Source: Isoptericola halalbus (GTDB taxonomy: Bacteria; Actinomycetota; Actinomycetes; Actinomycetales; Cellulomonadaceae). Taken from it: 64,000 nt of DNA. Numbering within the stretch: the stretch's first letter is position 1; the number at the start of each line of letters is the position of its first letter. The DNA lies in contig VJZX01000004.1 in NCBI GenBank assembly GCA_009663185.1, positions 61,544 through 125,543 on the forward strand, read 5' to 3'. The notes under the pieces are model-generated. The model had not been told where the DNA came from. It made no database searches and saw only the letters and a program-made list of their open reading frames with translations. Made by a program: the position numbers and the translations under genes. Below, piece by piece: positions 19,101 through 29,611 of the stretch.

Positions 19101-21943
19101 GCGAGGCAGTCGGGCTGCCAGGTCCCCGTGCAGCCGACCTGATCCTGGTAGGAGCCGGGCAGCGTGACGATCGGGCCTTGCGCCGTCGACGAGAAGTCGT
19201 GGCTGACGGGGTCCCAGTAGAACGTGAGCGGACCGCCGTCGTGGCTGTAGGTCGCGTTCGCGCCGTCGCGCGCGCCGCCGACGCCGTAGTTGACCTCCCA
19301 CGACCCGTTGACGGCGACCTTGTACTCGTAGTCGCCCGCGGGCAGGTCGAACGTGCCCTGCCAGACGCCGTCGGGCCGCTCGGTCAGGCGCGCGCCCTCG
19401 CAGTCGGGCGTCCAGTCGCCAGCGCATCCCATCTCGGAGTTGTGGCTGCCGGGCACCGTGACCATGTCGATCTCGGGCTCGGGCTCGGTGTCGCCCACGA
19501 CGCCGGACACGTCGACGCCCACGGAGGCGAACGTCGAGGCGGCGGCGCGGTCGCCGTCGGCGTCGACGGTCACGGCCCGGTACTCGACGAGCGTGCCCTC
19601 GGGCGCGTCGACGTCGTGGAAGACGCGCGGCGTGGTGTCCTCGCCGGTACCGAGGTGGTGCCACTCGCTCGTGCCGACCTCGCGCCAGGCGAACGACGTC
19701 TCGGCCCACGCGTCGTCGACCTGCGCCGCGACGGGCGCGGTGCCGCCGATCTTGGCACCGGCGCCCGGCACCGACACCTCGAGCTCGCCCGTCGTCTCGG
19801 CGCCGACCGTCCGGTCCGCGACGAGCACGACGGCGGAGGCCGCCGGGACGGACAGCGCCACCTCGCCGCCCGCGTCGGCGGTCACGGAGCCGCCGCTCGC
19901 GAGCTCGCCGTAGAGCACGGAGTACGCGGCGCCCGGGGTGAGCGTGGTGAACGTGGCCTCGCGGGCCTCGGGCGCGTTGTTGAGCGCCACGAGGTGCTCG
20001 ACCTTCTCCTCGCGGTCGACGCGGCTGAACGCGTACACGCCCGCGCCGCTCTCCGCGTACCGCTCGACCTGCGCGCCCGTGGCCAGCGCCGGGTGCGCCT
20101 CGCGCAGCGCGGCCAGGTCGGCGATGTGCCGGTAGAGCGGCGCGTCGGTGTCGTACCGGTCGACCGAGCCGGCCTGCTCCCCCGTGACGAGATCCTGGTT
20201 CGCGTACTCGTCGACCTGCGTGGCGAACAGCGTCTGGCGCGCGTCCTTGTCGCCGCCCGTACCGGCGAAGCCCTGCTCGTCGCCGTAGTAGACGACCGGC
20301 TGGCCGCGCGTGAGGTACATGAGCTCGTGGGCGAGCTCGTCGCGCGCAAGCGGGTCGGCGGTGCTGCTCAGCATGTAGCCGACCCGGCCCATGTCGTGGT
20401 TGCCGAGGAAGGTCGGCAGCGCCGACGGCGACGAGTCCGGGGTCGTGTAGCGGTCGTCGCTCGCAAACAGGTTCGCCAGCCCCCGCGCGCTGTTGCCGCT
20501 CGCATAGCTGGTCGCGGACGCCTGGAAGGCGAAGTCCAGCACCGAGCTCATCTCGGTCTCGCGCACGTAGGGCGAGGTCTTCGCGGCATCGGCGTCGAAC
20601 ACCTCGCCGAACATGAAGAAGTCGTCCTTGCCGATCGAGCGCGCGTAGTCCATGACCTGCGCGGACCACTGCTCCCAGAACGCCGGGTCGACGTGCTTGA
20701 CGGTGTCGATCCGGAAGCCGTCGATGCCGAGGTCGATCCAGTCCTGGTACACCTCGACGAAGCCCTGGACGACCCTCGGGTGCTCGGTCATGAGGTCGTC
20801 GAGGCCGGCAAAGTCGCCGTACGTCACGGACTCGCCCGTCCACGTCGAGTTGCCGCGGTTGTGGTAGAGCGTGACGTCGTTGAGCCACGCGGGCACCTTG
20901 ACCTCCGCGTCCTCGGGCGCGACCTGCGGCGTGTACGGGAACGACGTCGCGGCGTCGAGCTCGGGGAACTCGCCCGTACCGGCATGGTCGGCCGGGTCGA
21001 AGGCGTTGCCGGCCGCGTCGAGGTAGGGCGAGGTGGCCTGGTCGACGTAGGAGTACTCACCCTCGGCGTAGTCGATGACGTCCGCCGTGTGGTTGGTGAT
21101 GATGTCGAAGTAGACCTTGATGCCGCGGCCATGGGCCTCGTCGATGAGCGCGCGCAGCTCGTCGTTCGTGCCCAGGTGCGGATCGATCTGCGTGAAGTCG
21201 GTGATCCAGTAGCCGTGGTAGCCGGCGCTCGCGTCGGCGCCGGTGCCCTGGACCGGGCGGTTGAGGAACGACGGCGTCAGCCAGATCGCCGTCGTGCCGA
21301 GGCCCTCGATGTAGTCGAGGTTGGAGCGCAGCCCCGCGATGTCGCCGCCGAGGTAGAAGCCCTTGTTCGTGGGGTCGAAGCCGTGGTCGAGCCGGTCGCC
21401 GGCGATGCCGCCGGTGTCGTTCGAGGTGTCGCCGTTGGCGAACCGGTCGGTCATGACGAAGTAGAACCGCTCGTCCGACCCGGGCTGGCGCACGGGTGGC
21501 ACGACGAGCGCGGCGTCCGTCGCGTCGTCGTACTCGCCCGCGAGCCCGAGCGGGGTGAGCGCGATGCGGTGCGTCGTGTCGTCGTAGGTGACGCGGACGC
21601 TGGCGTCGCCGCCGAGGACGAGCGGCGCGTTCGCGTCCGTGCCCTCGCGGCCGTAGGCCTCGTCCCACGTGTCGTCCAGGGCGACCTTGTACTGGTAGGT
21701 GCCCGCGGGCAGGTCGAACTCGGCCGTGTAGGTGCCGTCGCCTGCGGCCTGCAGCTCTGTCGCCTCGCAGGCCGGGTCCCAGTCGGAACCGCAGCCGAGC
21801 TCGGTCTGCAGGTCGCCCACGAGAGCCGCGGTGCGCTCCTCGGCCACGGCCGTGGTCGCGCTTGCGACCGCCGTCAGGCCGGTGAGGGCGAGGAGCGAGG
21901 TGGCAGCGAGCGCCGCGACGGCGCGGCGCGGGGTGCGCGTCAT
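16130..21943 (-). CDS. Secreted amylopullulanase with two GH13 domains
   Basis: Starch and pullulan hydrolase of 1937 residues. A signal peptide (MTRTPRRAVAALAATSLLALTG) is followed by an X25/SusE-type module (about 45-110), an alpha-amylase GH13 domain (about 160-560) with catalytic positions in GIDGFRIDTVKHV, FMFGEVFD and FLGNHDMG, two more X25 modules (about 835-1030), a CBM41/pullulanase N-domain, and a GH13_13 pullulanase domain (about 1300-1800) with YELHVRDFS, KVDGFRFDLMGHH, YLYGEGWNFG and VDAHDNE. Both catalytic triads appear intact, so alpha-1,4 and alpha-1,6 bonds should both be cut. The ATG at 21943 has AAGGAG five bases upstream. An inverted repeat resembling a LacI/MalR site precedes it. 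No cell-wall anchor was seen. Confidence 0.95.
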   Translation of the reverse strand: MTRTPRRAVAALAATSLLALTGLTAVASATTAVAEERTAALVGDLQTELGCGSDWDPACEATELQAAGDGTYTAEFDLPAGTYQYKVALDDTWDEAYGREGTDANAPLVLGGDASVRVTYDDTTHRIALTPLGLAGEYDDATDAALVVPPVRQPGSDERFYFVMTDRFANGDTSNDTGGIAGDRLDHGFDPTNKGFYLGGDIAGLRSNLDYIEGLGTTAIWLTPSFLNRPVQGTGADASAGYHGYWITDFTQIDPHLGTNDELRALIDEAHGRGIKVYFDIITNHTADVIDYAEGEYSYVDQATSPYLDAAGNAFDPADHAGTGEFPELDAATSFPYTPQVAPEDAEVKVPAWLNDVTLYHNRGNSTWTGESVTYGDFAGLDDLMTEHPRVVQGFVEVYQDWIDLGIDGFRIDTVKHVDPAFWEQWSAQVMDYARSIGKDDFFMFGEVFDADAAKTSPYVRETEMSSVLDFAFQASATSYASGNSARGLANLFASDDRYTTPDSSPSALPTFLGNHDMGRVGYMLSSTADPLARDELAHELMYLTRGQPVVYYGDEQGFAGTGGDKDARQTLFATQVDEYANQDLVTGEQAGSVDRYDTDAPLYRHIADLAALREAHPALATGAQVERYAESGAGVYAFSRVDREEKVEHLVALNNAPEAREATFTTLTPGAAYSVLYGELASGGSVTADAGGEVALSVPAASAVVLVADRTVGAETTGELEVSVPGAGAKIGGTAPVAAQVDDAWAETSFAWREVGTSEWHHLGTGEDTTPRVFHDVDAPEGTLVEYRAVTVDADGDRAAASTFASVGVDVSGVVGDTEPEPEIDMVTVPGSHNSEMGCAGDWTPDCEGARLTERPDGVWQGTFDLPAGDYEYKVAVNGSWEVNYGVGGARDGANATYSHDGGPLTFYWDPVSHDFSSTAQGPIVTLPGSYQDQVGCTGTWQPDCLAAWAKDPDGDGVYTWSTDDLAAGAYELKVAHGMSWAENYGVGGARDGANYSFSVGDGEAVEFSYDISTHELTVGVANPPLPGAGQQAAHWVRKGLVLWPGSLGSGDTWRLWAAPEGGLAVAGGEVRGPDGSDLPDGAASYTLTAADEVPDGVAADFPALENHTPLRPLGEDGEPLARAEVESVLSGQLLVTRSDGDTLTAATGVQVPGVLDDLYAEAAADRTLGVTPAPNGKGAAFALWSPTAKDVDVLVWPAGTDLGAEPQRFDAARQDDGTWTLDGKRAAKDLAWDGARYRYAVQVYVPSTGKVETNVVTDPYSVGLTLDSTHSVVLSLNDRRWQPKVWRTTPQPVVERPVDQTIYELHVRDFSISDETVPESVRGTYRAFAESGSDGMTHLRELAEAGMTTVHLLPTFDIATIPEDRDAQETTGDLSGFAPDSTEQQEAVTAVKERDGFNWGYDPFHFSVPEGSYAVRADGGARVAEFRTMVGSLHSAGLQVVLDQVFNHTAASGQADKSVLDKVVPGYYHRLNPTTGAVETSTCCQNVATEHGMAEKLMVDSVVTWARDYKVDGFRFDLMGHHSRASLEAVRAALDELTVEEDGVDGSAVYLYGEGWNFGEVANNALFTQATQGQLGGTGIGTFSDRLRDAVHGGSPVDGASTFTQGFGTGLFTDPNGREARTGQGGTVNDGSDDELADLRHQSDLVRLGLAGNLRDFELLASDGAVTRGEDLDYRGSPAGYADSPEEVVTYVDAHDNETLFDLLTLKLPEGTSMDDRVRMNTVSLATTALAQTPSFWHAGTDLLRSKSLDRNSYDSGDWFNAIDWSGQDNGFGRGLPLAADNEDKWPLMKPLLANPDLKPKPGHISAASDRARELLELRFSTGLFRLGSADLIQDKVSFPAAGPDAVPGIITMSIDDTAGGTDADPELDGVLAVFNASPEAATVELPGLAGRDYALSLVQETGGDDVVRGTTWDETAGAVTVPARTVAVLVDPQG

Positions 21944-21974
21944 GTGGACTCCTTCGTCGATGTGCCGCACGTGA

Positions 21975-21989
21975 CTGTAACGGTTGCAG
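21975..21989. promoter_or_regulatory. Candidate LacI/MalR-type operator for the amylopullulanase gene
   Basis: CTGTAACGGTTGCAG is an inverted repeat with one mismatch (CTGYAAC/GTTRCAG), 31 bases upstream of the start codon, with a further GTGCAGCAAG half nearby. Maltose regulators of the LacI family use comparable CTTGCAG-like sites in actinobacteria; no malR gene is in the window. Confidence 0.45.
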
Positions 21990-22006
21990 AAACGTGCAGC
22001 AAGACG

Positions 22007-25000
22007 TCAGCCCGCGAGGTGCCCCCACCGCTCCGCGAGGTCGTGCCACGACCCGACGTCGGCCACCTCGCCATCCTCCAGGACCACGACCCGGTCCGCA
22101 CGGACGAGCGCCGCCCGCTTGGACGTCGCCCCGACGACGGTCGTGCCGCGCTCGCGCAGCGCCGACCAGAGCTCGATCTCGGTCGCGGCGTCGAGCGCGC
22201 TCGAGACGTCGTCGGCGAGCAGCAGCTCGGACTCGGTGGCCAGCGCGCGGGCCAGCGCGAGGCGCTGGACCTGCCCGCCCGACAGCCGCACCCCGCGGTG
22301 ACCGACGAGCGCGTCCGGGCCACCGGCATCGGCGACGTCCATGGTCAGGCGCGCGGCCTCGATCGGCGCGGTGACGTCGCGCTCGTGGTCGAGCCGCACG
22401 TTCTCCGCGAACGTCCCGGACAGCACCCGCGGTACCTGCGCGACGTGAGCGACCCGTCCAGGCCGCAGGAACGTCTGCGCGTCGGCGACCTCGGCGCCGT
22501 TCCACGCGATGCGGCCCGTGTGCTCCATGAGCCCGGCCAGCGCCGAGAGCAGGCTCGACTTGCCCGAGCCGACCTGGCCGAGGAGGAGCACGAGCTCGCC
22601 GCGAGCGACGGTCAGGTCGACGCCCGCGACGCCGATCGTCCCGTCGTCGTGCACCGCGGTGAGCCCGCGCAGCTCGAGGCGCTCGAGCCCCTCGCGCCGC
22701 TCGGGCTGCGGGCTGGGTGCCGTCCCGGCGGCGAGATCGACGTCGGCGGGGAGGTCGGCCAGGTCCGCGCCGCCGGCGAACGCGCTCGTCGCGCGCTGCC
22801 ATGCCCGTGTCCCGGGGGCCTCCGTGATGACGGCGCCGGCGACGATGCCGAACCAGGTGAACCCGCTCACCGCGCCGGCGACGAGCAGGGTCGTCGCGAG
22901 GTCCCATGCGCCGCCGACCAGAGCCGCCCACGCGGCCACGATGCCGGCCTGCACCATGACGATGGGGACGCCGTCGAGCACGGCCTGAACGCGGTGCTCG
23001 AGCACCGCGGAGGAGACCCGGCCCGAGTCCACCTGGCGCAGGTGCGCGTGCACCTGGGGCGTGCGCGCGGCGAGCTTGACGGTGCGGGACGCGTCCAGCG
23101 CCGACACCAGGGCACGACCGAACCGGGCGCGCGCTGCCGACGCGCGAGCGGCGGAGCGCCCCGCGATCGGCCTGCCGGCGAGCGCGCACGCACCGGTGAC
23201 GACCATGACGGCGAGCAGGACGGCGCCCGCGAGCAGCGAGCCGCTGAGCAGCGCGGTGACCGCGACGACGACGAGCCCGTTGACGAGGTCGACCCAGCGG
23301 TCGGCGTACCGGACGAACCGGTCGGCGTCGAGCGCGCGGGCGACGACCTCGCCCGGCGGCGTGCGACGCAGCCGGTGCTGGCCGGTCTGGCCCACGAGCA
23401 CCGACAGGCGCACGCGCAACAGCAGCTCGATCCACCACCGCGGGTAGATGCGGAACGCAGCGGCGTGGCACAGCGGTACCACGAGCAGCAGCGCGACCAT
23501 GACGCCGACGAGGACAGCCGGCGTGCGACCGCCCTGCACCCCCTCGACGGCGTGGCCCCACAGGTAGCCGGTGAGAGCGCCCTGGGCCGCGAACATGCTC
23601 GAGGCCAGGAAGAGCGCGCCGCCGAGCAATCCCCAGGCGGGGCGCACGACCAGCGCGTGCGCGATGCCGCGCGCGAGGCTCGGGCCCGTGCCCGGGTCTG
23701 GCAGCTCCGGAGGCGCGCCCGCGCGCCGGCGGGCACCGACGGCCTGGGAGTCCGGCGTCTGCGGCTCCGTCGCGACCGCCGGCTCGGTCGTCGCGGCGGG
23801 GTCGGGAGCGTCCGCGCGGCTTGCGTCCGCGAGCGCGCGGAACGGCCCGACGGCGCGCGCCAGCTCAGCCCGGGGTCCCTGCTGGACGACGCGACCGTGG
23901 TCGAGCACGACGACGCGGTCGGCACGCTCGACCGTGCTGAGCCGGTGCGCCACGAGCACGCCCGTGCGCCCGCCGAGGAGGCGCTCCGACGCCGCCACGA
24001 CGCGTGCCTCGGTGTGCGGGTCCATGCGCGCGGTCGCCTCGTCGAGCACCACGACCTGCACGTCCCGGACGAGCAGGCGGGCGAAGGCAACGAGCTGCTC
24101 CTCGCCCGCGGACAGCGACGTGCCGCCCGGGCCGAGCAGCGTGTCGAGGCCGTCGGGCAGTCCCGCCACCCACTCGGAGAGCCGCAGCTCGGCGACGGCG
24201 GCCTCGACGTCGGACCGCGGGACGTCGGCGAACAGCGTGATGTTCTCGGCCAGCGTGCCCGCAAGGATCTCGGTGCGCTGCGTGACGACGCCGACGGCCG
24301 CCCGCAGGTGCTGCAGGTCCATGTCACGCACGTCGCGGCCGCCCAGGAACACCGACCCCGGCTCGGGCTCGACGGCCCGCGACAGCAGCGAGGCGAGCGT
24401 CGTCTTGCCCGACCCGGTGCGGCCGACGAGCGCCACCGTCTGCCCGGCGGGCACGTGCAGCGAGACGCCCTGCAGCGCGAAGCTGCCCTCCGCGTAGGCG
24501 AAGTGCAGGTCGCGCAGCTCGAGGTCGAGCGGTCCCTCGGGCACCGGGCGACCGCCGTCGGGCTCCGGCTCGGCCTCGAGGAGCTGGCGGATGCGGATCG
24601 CGGCACCCACGCCCTCCTGGAGGTCGGGCAGGTGCCGCGCGAGCTGGTCGATCTGGCCCACGAACGCCGCGGTGACGAGGAACAGGGTCACGAGGCGCTC
24701 GACGGACAGGTCGCCGGAGACGGCGAGCGCCACGCCCGAGACGGCGACCGCCCCGAGCAGCGCGTGCAGCAGCGTGCTGGCCCGCCGGGTCATGCGCGTC
24801 TCGACCGCGAGCACGCTGTCGAGCGCGCGGTGCACGGCAGCCGACATCTCCGCCAGGCGGCGTACCGCGAACGCCTGGCCGAGGCTCGTGCGCAGGTCGT
24901 CCCGCGCGGCCACGGCCTCCTCGAACGCGGCGGCGTTGTCGGTCCAGGCACGCTCCTCGACGACCTTGCGCCGGGCGATCTCGCCGAGCAGGGGACGCGC

Positions 25001-25549
25001 CACCAGCACCGTGACGGTGCCGAGCGCCGGGAACAGGATCCACGCGGGCCACCAGGTGACGCCCGCGACGACGAGCAGGGGGACGGACCCCACGACGGTG
25101 CGCCCCATGCCCCACAGCTGGCGGCGCACGAGCGCGCCGACCGCGTGCGTGTCGTCGTCGACCCGGTCGAGCACCTCGCCGACCGCCTGCTCGGTGAGGG
25201 TCGGCAGCGGCTGGTGCAGCGCCGCGCTGAGCAGGTCGCCGCGGAGGCGTCCCTCGGCCCGGTCGACGACGCCGGCCCACGCGACCTGGCCCGCGGTGTC
25301 GAGCACCGCGGCCCCGACGAGGCACGCCGCGAGGAGAACCACCCCGACCGTCGTCGCGTCCTCGGCCAGGCGGCCCGCCAAGACCGTCCCGAGCGCAGAA
25401 CCGACCGTGCCGACGGCGAGCGCGAGCAGCGCGACGGCGGCGACAGGGCTGCGCAGCCGTCGCCAGTCCAGGCGCCGTGCAGGGTCCGCAGGCGTGCGCG
25501 CCGGCGCGGTGGCCGTCGTCGTGACGGGGGTGGGAGGAGCCTCGATCAT
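22007..25549 (-). CDS. Fused ABC exporter, TMD-NBD-TMD-NBD (1180 residues)
   Basis: Single-chain equivalent of a heterodimeric ABC exporter in the cytoplasmic membrane. NBD1 has a good Walker A (GRTGSGKTT, about 378), Walker B with catalytic Glu (VVVLDEATARMD) and switch His (LVAHRLSTVE), but its signature is LSAGE instead of LSGGQ. NBD2 has Walker A GQVGSGKSS (about 990) and a perfect LSGGQ signature, but the catalytic Glu is Asp (LLLADDVSSALD) and the switch His is Ser (GATSKRAALV). Because sites form between one NBD's Walker motifs and the other's signature, there is one competent and one degenerate ATP site. A Pro/Ala/Glu-rich linker (about 590-650) joins the halves. Substrate unknown; it is alone between amylopullulanase and mdh. 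Confidence 0.93.
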   Translation of the reverse strand: MIEAPPTPVTTTATAPARTPADPARRLDWRRLRSPVAAVALLALAVGTVGSALGTVLAGRLAEDATTVGVVLLAACLVGAAVLDTAGQVAWAGVVDRAEGRLRGDLLSAALHQPLPTLTEQAVGEVLDRVDDDTHAVGALVRRQLWGMGRTVVGSVPLLVVAGVTWWPAWILFPALGTVTVLVARPLLGEIARRKVVEERAWTDNAAAFEEAVAARDDLRTSLGQAFAVRRLAEMSAAVHRALDSVLAVETRMTRRASTLLHALLGAVAVSGVALAVSGDLSVERLVTLFLVTAAFVGQIDQLARHLPDLQEGVGAAIRIRQLLEAEPEPDGGRPVPEGPLDLELRDLHFAYAEGSFALQGVSLHVPAGQTVALVGRTGSGKTTLASLLSRAVEPEPGSVFLGGRDVRDMDLQHLRAAVGVVTQRTEILAGTLAENITLFADVPRSDVEAAVAELRLSEWVAGLPDGLDTLLGPGGTSLSAGEEQLVAFARLLVRDVQVVVLDEATARMDPHTEARVVAASERLLGGRTGVLVAHRLSTVERADRVVVLDHGRVVQQGPRAELARAVGPFRALADASRADAPDPAATTEPAVATEPQTPDSQAVGARRRAGAPPELPDPGTGPSLARGIAHALVVRPAWGLLGGALFLASSMFAAQGALTGYLWGHAVEGVQGGRTPAVLVGVMVALLLVVPLCHAAAFRIYPRWWIELLLRVRLSVLVGQTGQHRLRRTPPGEVVARALDADRFVRYADRWVDLVNGLVVVAVTALLSGSLLAGAVLLAVMVVTGACALAGRPIAGRSAARASAARARFGRALVSALDASRTVKLAARTPQVHAHLRQVDSGRVSSAVLEHRVQAVLDGVPIVMVQAGIVAAWAALVGGAWDLATTLLVAGAVSGFTWFGIVAGAVITEAPGTRAWQRATSAFAGGADLADLPADVDLAAGTAPSPQPERREGLERLELRGLTAVHDDGTIGVAGVDLTVARGELVLLLGQVGSGKSSLLSALAGLMEHTGRIAWNGAEVADAQTFLRPGRVAHVAQVPRVLSGTFAENVRLDHERDVTAPIEAARLTMDVADAGGPDALVGHRGVRLSGGQVQRLALARALATESELLLADDVSSALDAATEIELWSALRERGTTVVGATSKRAALVRADRVVVLEDGEVADVGSWHDLAERWGHLAG

Positions 25550-25618
25550 CGTTGCTCGACACTACGGGCCGCCTCCGACGCTCACCCACCGTTTTTCGCC
25601 CTGCCGCAGGTCGCGCGA

Positions 25619-27878
<2,260 letters not shown>

Positions 27879-27888
27879 CCGGAACGAT

Positions 27889-27924
27889 CGAGGGCCGGCA
27901 CCCGTCGTCGGGTGCCGGCCCTCG
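27889..27924. terminator. Bidirectional terminator between aquaporin and DUF3017 genes
   Basis: Perfect 15-bp stem (CGAGGGCCGGCACCC with its complement) and 6-base loop, located between two convergent genes, 10 bases after the aquaporin stop and 5 bases from the DUF3017 stop. Confidence 0.85.
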
Positions 27925-27929
27925 TTGCG

Positions 27930-28301
27930 TCAGCCGAGTCCCGGCGCGGTGAGCGCGAGGAACGTGGTGACAGCGGCCGCCGACCAGCACAGGACCGCGT
28001 CGAACCCGCGGCTGCGCACGACCAGCCCTGGCGGCCCGGCCGGCGACACGGCCCGCCAGCTGCCGGCGACGGCGAGCGTCGCCGCGAGCGTGAGCACGCC
28101 GACACGCGCGCTCACCGCAACGCCGACCGCCACGACGAGGAGGATCCCGGCCGCGCTCAGCAGGATCGCGCGTACGGGGCTCGGCGCCGCGACAGGCTCG
28201 GCAGGCGGCGCCGGCTCGACCGCGTGCCATGCGGGCTTCGCGGACGACGGGGCGGCGGACGGCCGCGACGCCGGGTCGGGCTGCTGGGGGCGGGGATCCA
28301 C
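27930..28301 (-). CDS. DUF3017 small membrane protein
   Basis: About 123 residues with a proline-rich N-terminus and three hydrophobic segments (AILLSAAGILLVVAVGVAVS, a second around RVGVLTLAATLAVAG, and a third ending FLALTAPGLG). The segment RVGVLTLAATLAVAGSWRA followed by VVRSRGFDAVL is the DUF3017 signature. Function unknown; the family is common in actinobacteria near folD or mdh, in agreement with its position here. I use GTG at 28301, which opens directly before the Pro-rich segment; the start is uncertain. Confidence 0.75.
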   Translation of the reverse strand: MDPRPQQPDPASRPSAAPSSAKPAWHAVEPAPPAEPVAAPSPVRAILLSAAGILLVVAVGVAVSARVGVLTLAATLAVAGSWRAVSPAGPPGLVVRSRGFDAVLCWSAAAVTTFLALTAPGLG

Positions 28302-28349
28302 GGCAGCCGAGCCTACCGTCGGCGGAGCGGACGTCCGGCACGGGTTAGC

Positions 28350-29597
28350 GTGAGCGTCGTGCCCGATCACACGTCCTCGACCCGACCCGTCCCCAGCTCG
28401 GTCGTGGTGGTCGGCGCCGGCCTCGCCGGCGCGCAGACCGTCGCCGCGCTGCGCAACCACGGCTTCGACGGGCGGATCACGCTCCTGGGCGCCGAGGGTG
28501 TGCCGCCCTACGACCGCCCCCCGCTGTCCAAGGATCTGCTGAGCCGGCCTGCGCCCGTGTGGCTGAGCAAGGACATCGGCGTCGACGTGGAGGTGCTCGC
28601 CGGCGACGTCCGGCTCGCCGAGCCCGCGACGGCGCTCGACTCCCGGGCGGACGAGGTCACCGTGACGACGGCGACCGGCGACGAGGTCCGTGCCGACGCG
28701 GTCGTCCTCGCCGTCGGGTCAGAACCCATACGCCCCACCGGCTGGGACGGCGCCGTCGTGCTGCATACGGCGCACGACGCCGAGCGGCTGCGCTCGGCAC
28801 TTCGCCCCGGGCTGCGGCTCGTCATCGTGGGCGCGGGCTGGATCGGGGCCGAGGTCGCGGGCGTCGCCGCCGGGGCCGGGGCCGACGTGACCGTCGTCGA
28901 GGCCGCGTCGGCTCCGCTCGAGCGCCAGCTTGGAGCGGCCGGCGCGCACCTCGCCGGCTGGTACGACGACGCCGGCGTGCGCCTGCTGACCGACGCACCC
29001 GTCGCGCAGGTGGCCGGCGACGGCGTGCGGCTCGCCGACGGCCGGTCGCTCGAGGGCGACCTCGTGCTCGCGGCCGTGGGCGCGCGGCCGGCCTCGGCGT
29101 GGCTCGCCGGGGCGGTGCCGCTCGACGCGCGCGGCACCGTCCCCGTCGGGCCCGACGGCGCCGTACCGGGCCACCCACGCGTGTGGGCGGTGGGCGACGT
29201 GGCAGCGCGTGAGCACCCGGTCTTCGGGACCGTGCCCGGGGGGCACTGGTCTGCCGCCCTGCACGACCCGGACGTGACGGCGCGCGCGATGCTCGGCCTC
29301 CAGCCGGGGACCGCGCACGCCCCCTACGTGTTCTCGCGCCAGCTCGGCCACGACCTCGCGCTGCTCGGCCTGCCGGGCGACGGCCCCCTCGCGTGGCGGG
29401 GTGAGCCCGGCGGCCCCGGCCCCTGGGCCGCGCTCTACCTCGACGACGCGAAGACCGTCCGGGCCGTGCTGCTCGTCGACGCGCCGCGCGACGTCGGCGC
29501 GGTGCGGCGGCTCATGAACCGGGGCGAGCCGCTCCGGCTCGACCTGGACCGCGCGGCCGACCCGTCGGTCCGCCTCCGCGACACGGTCGCGTCCTAG
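28350..29597 (+). CDS. FAD-dependent ferredoxin reductase-like oxidoreductase
   Basis: 415-residue flavoprotein of the BphA4/rubredoxin reductase type, transferring electrons from NAD(P)H to a ferredoxin-like partner. Seen: N-terminal FAD-binding VVVVGAGLAGAQTVAALRN, the family segment PPYDRPPLSKDLL, a second dinucleotide fold LVIVGAGWIGAEVAGVAAG for NAD(P)H, HPRVWAVGDVAA and the C-terminal reductase domain including GGHWSAALHDPDVTA. No ferredoxin or oxygenase gene is adjacent, so the partner is unknown. Start is GTG 28350 or GTG 28359; neither has a clear ribosome site. It ends 14 bp from the convergent purH gene. Confidence 0.9.
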   Translation: MSVVPDHTSSTRPVPSSVVVVGAGLAGAQTVAALRNHGFDGRITLLGAEGVPPYDRPPLSKDLLSRPAPVWLSKDIGVDVEVLAGDVRLAEPATALDSRADEVTVTTATGDEVRADAVVLAVGSEPIRPTGWDGAVVLHTAHDAERLRSALRPGLRLVIVGAGWIGAEVAGVAAGAGADVTVVEAASAPLERQLGAAGAHLAGWYDDAGVRLLTDAPVAQVAGDGVRLADGRSLEGDLVLAAVGARPASAWLAGAVPLDARGTVPVGPDGAVPGHPRVWAVGDVAAREHPVFGTVPGGHWSAALHDPDVTARAMLGLQPGTAHAPYVFSRQLGHDLALLGLPGDGPLAWRGEPGGPGPWAALYLDDAKTVRAVLLVDAPRDVGAVRRLMNRGEPLRLDLDRAADPSVRLRDTVAS

Positions 29598-29611
29598 CCC
29601 GCCCTGACGGC

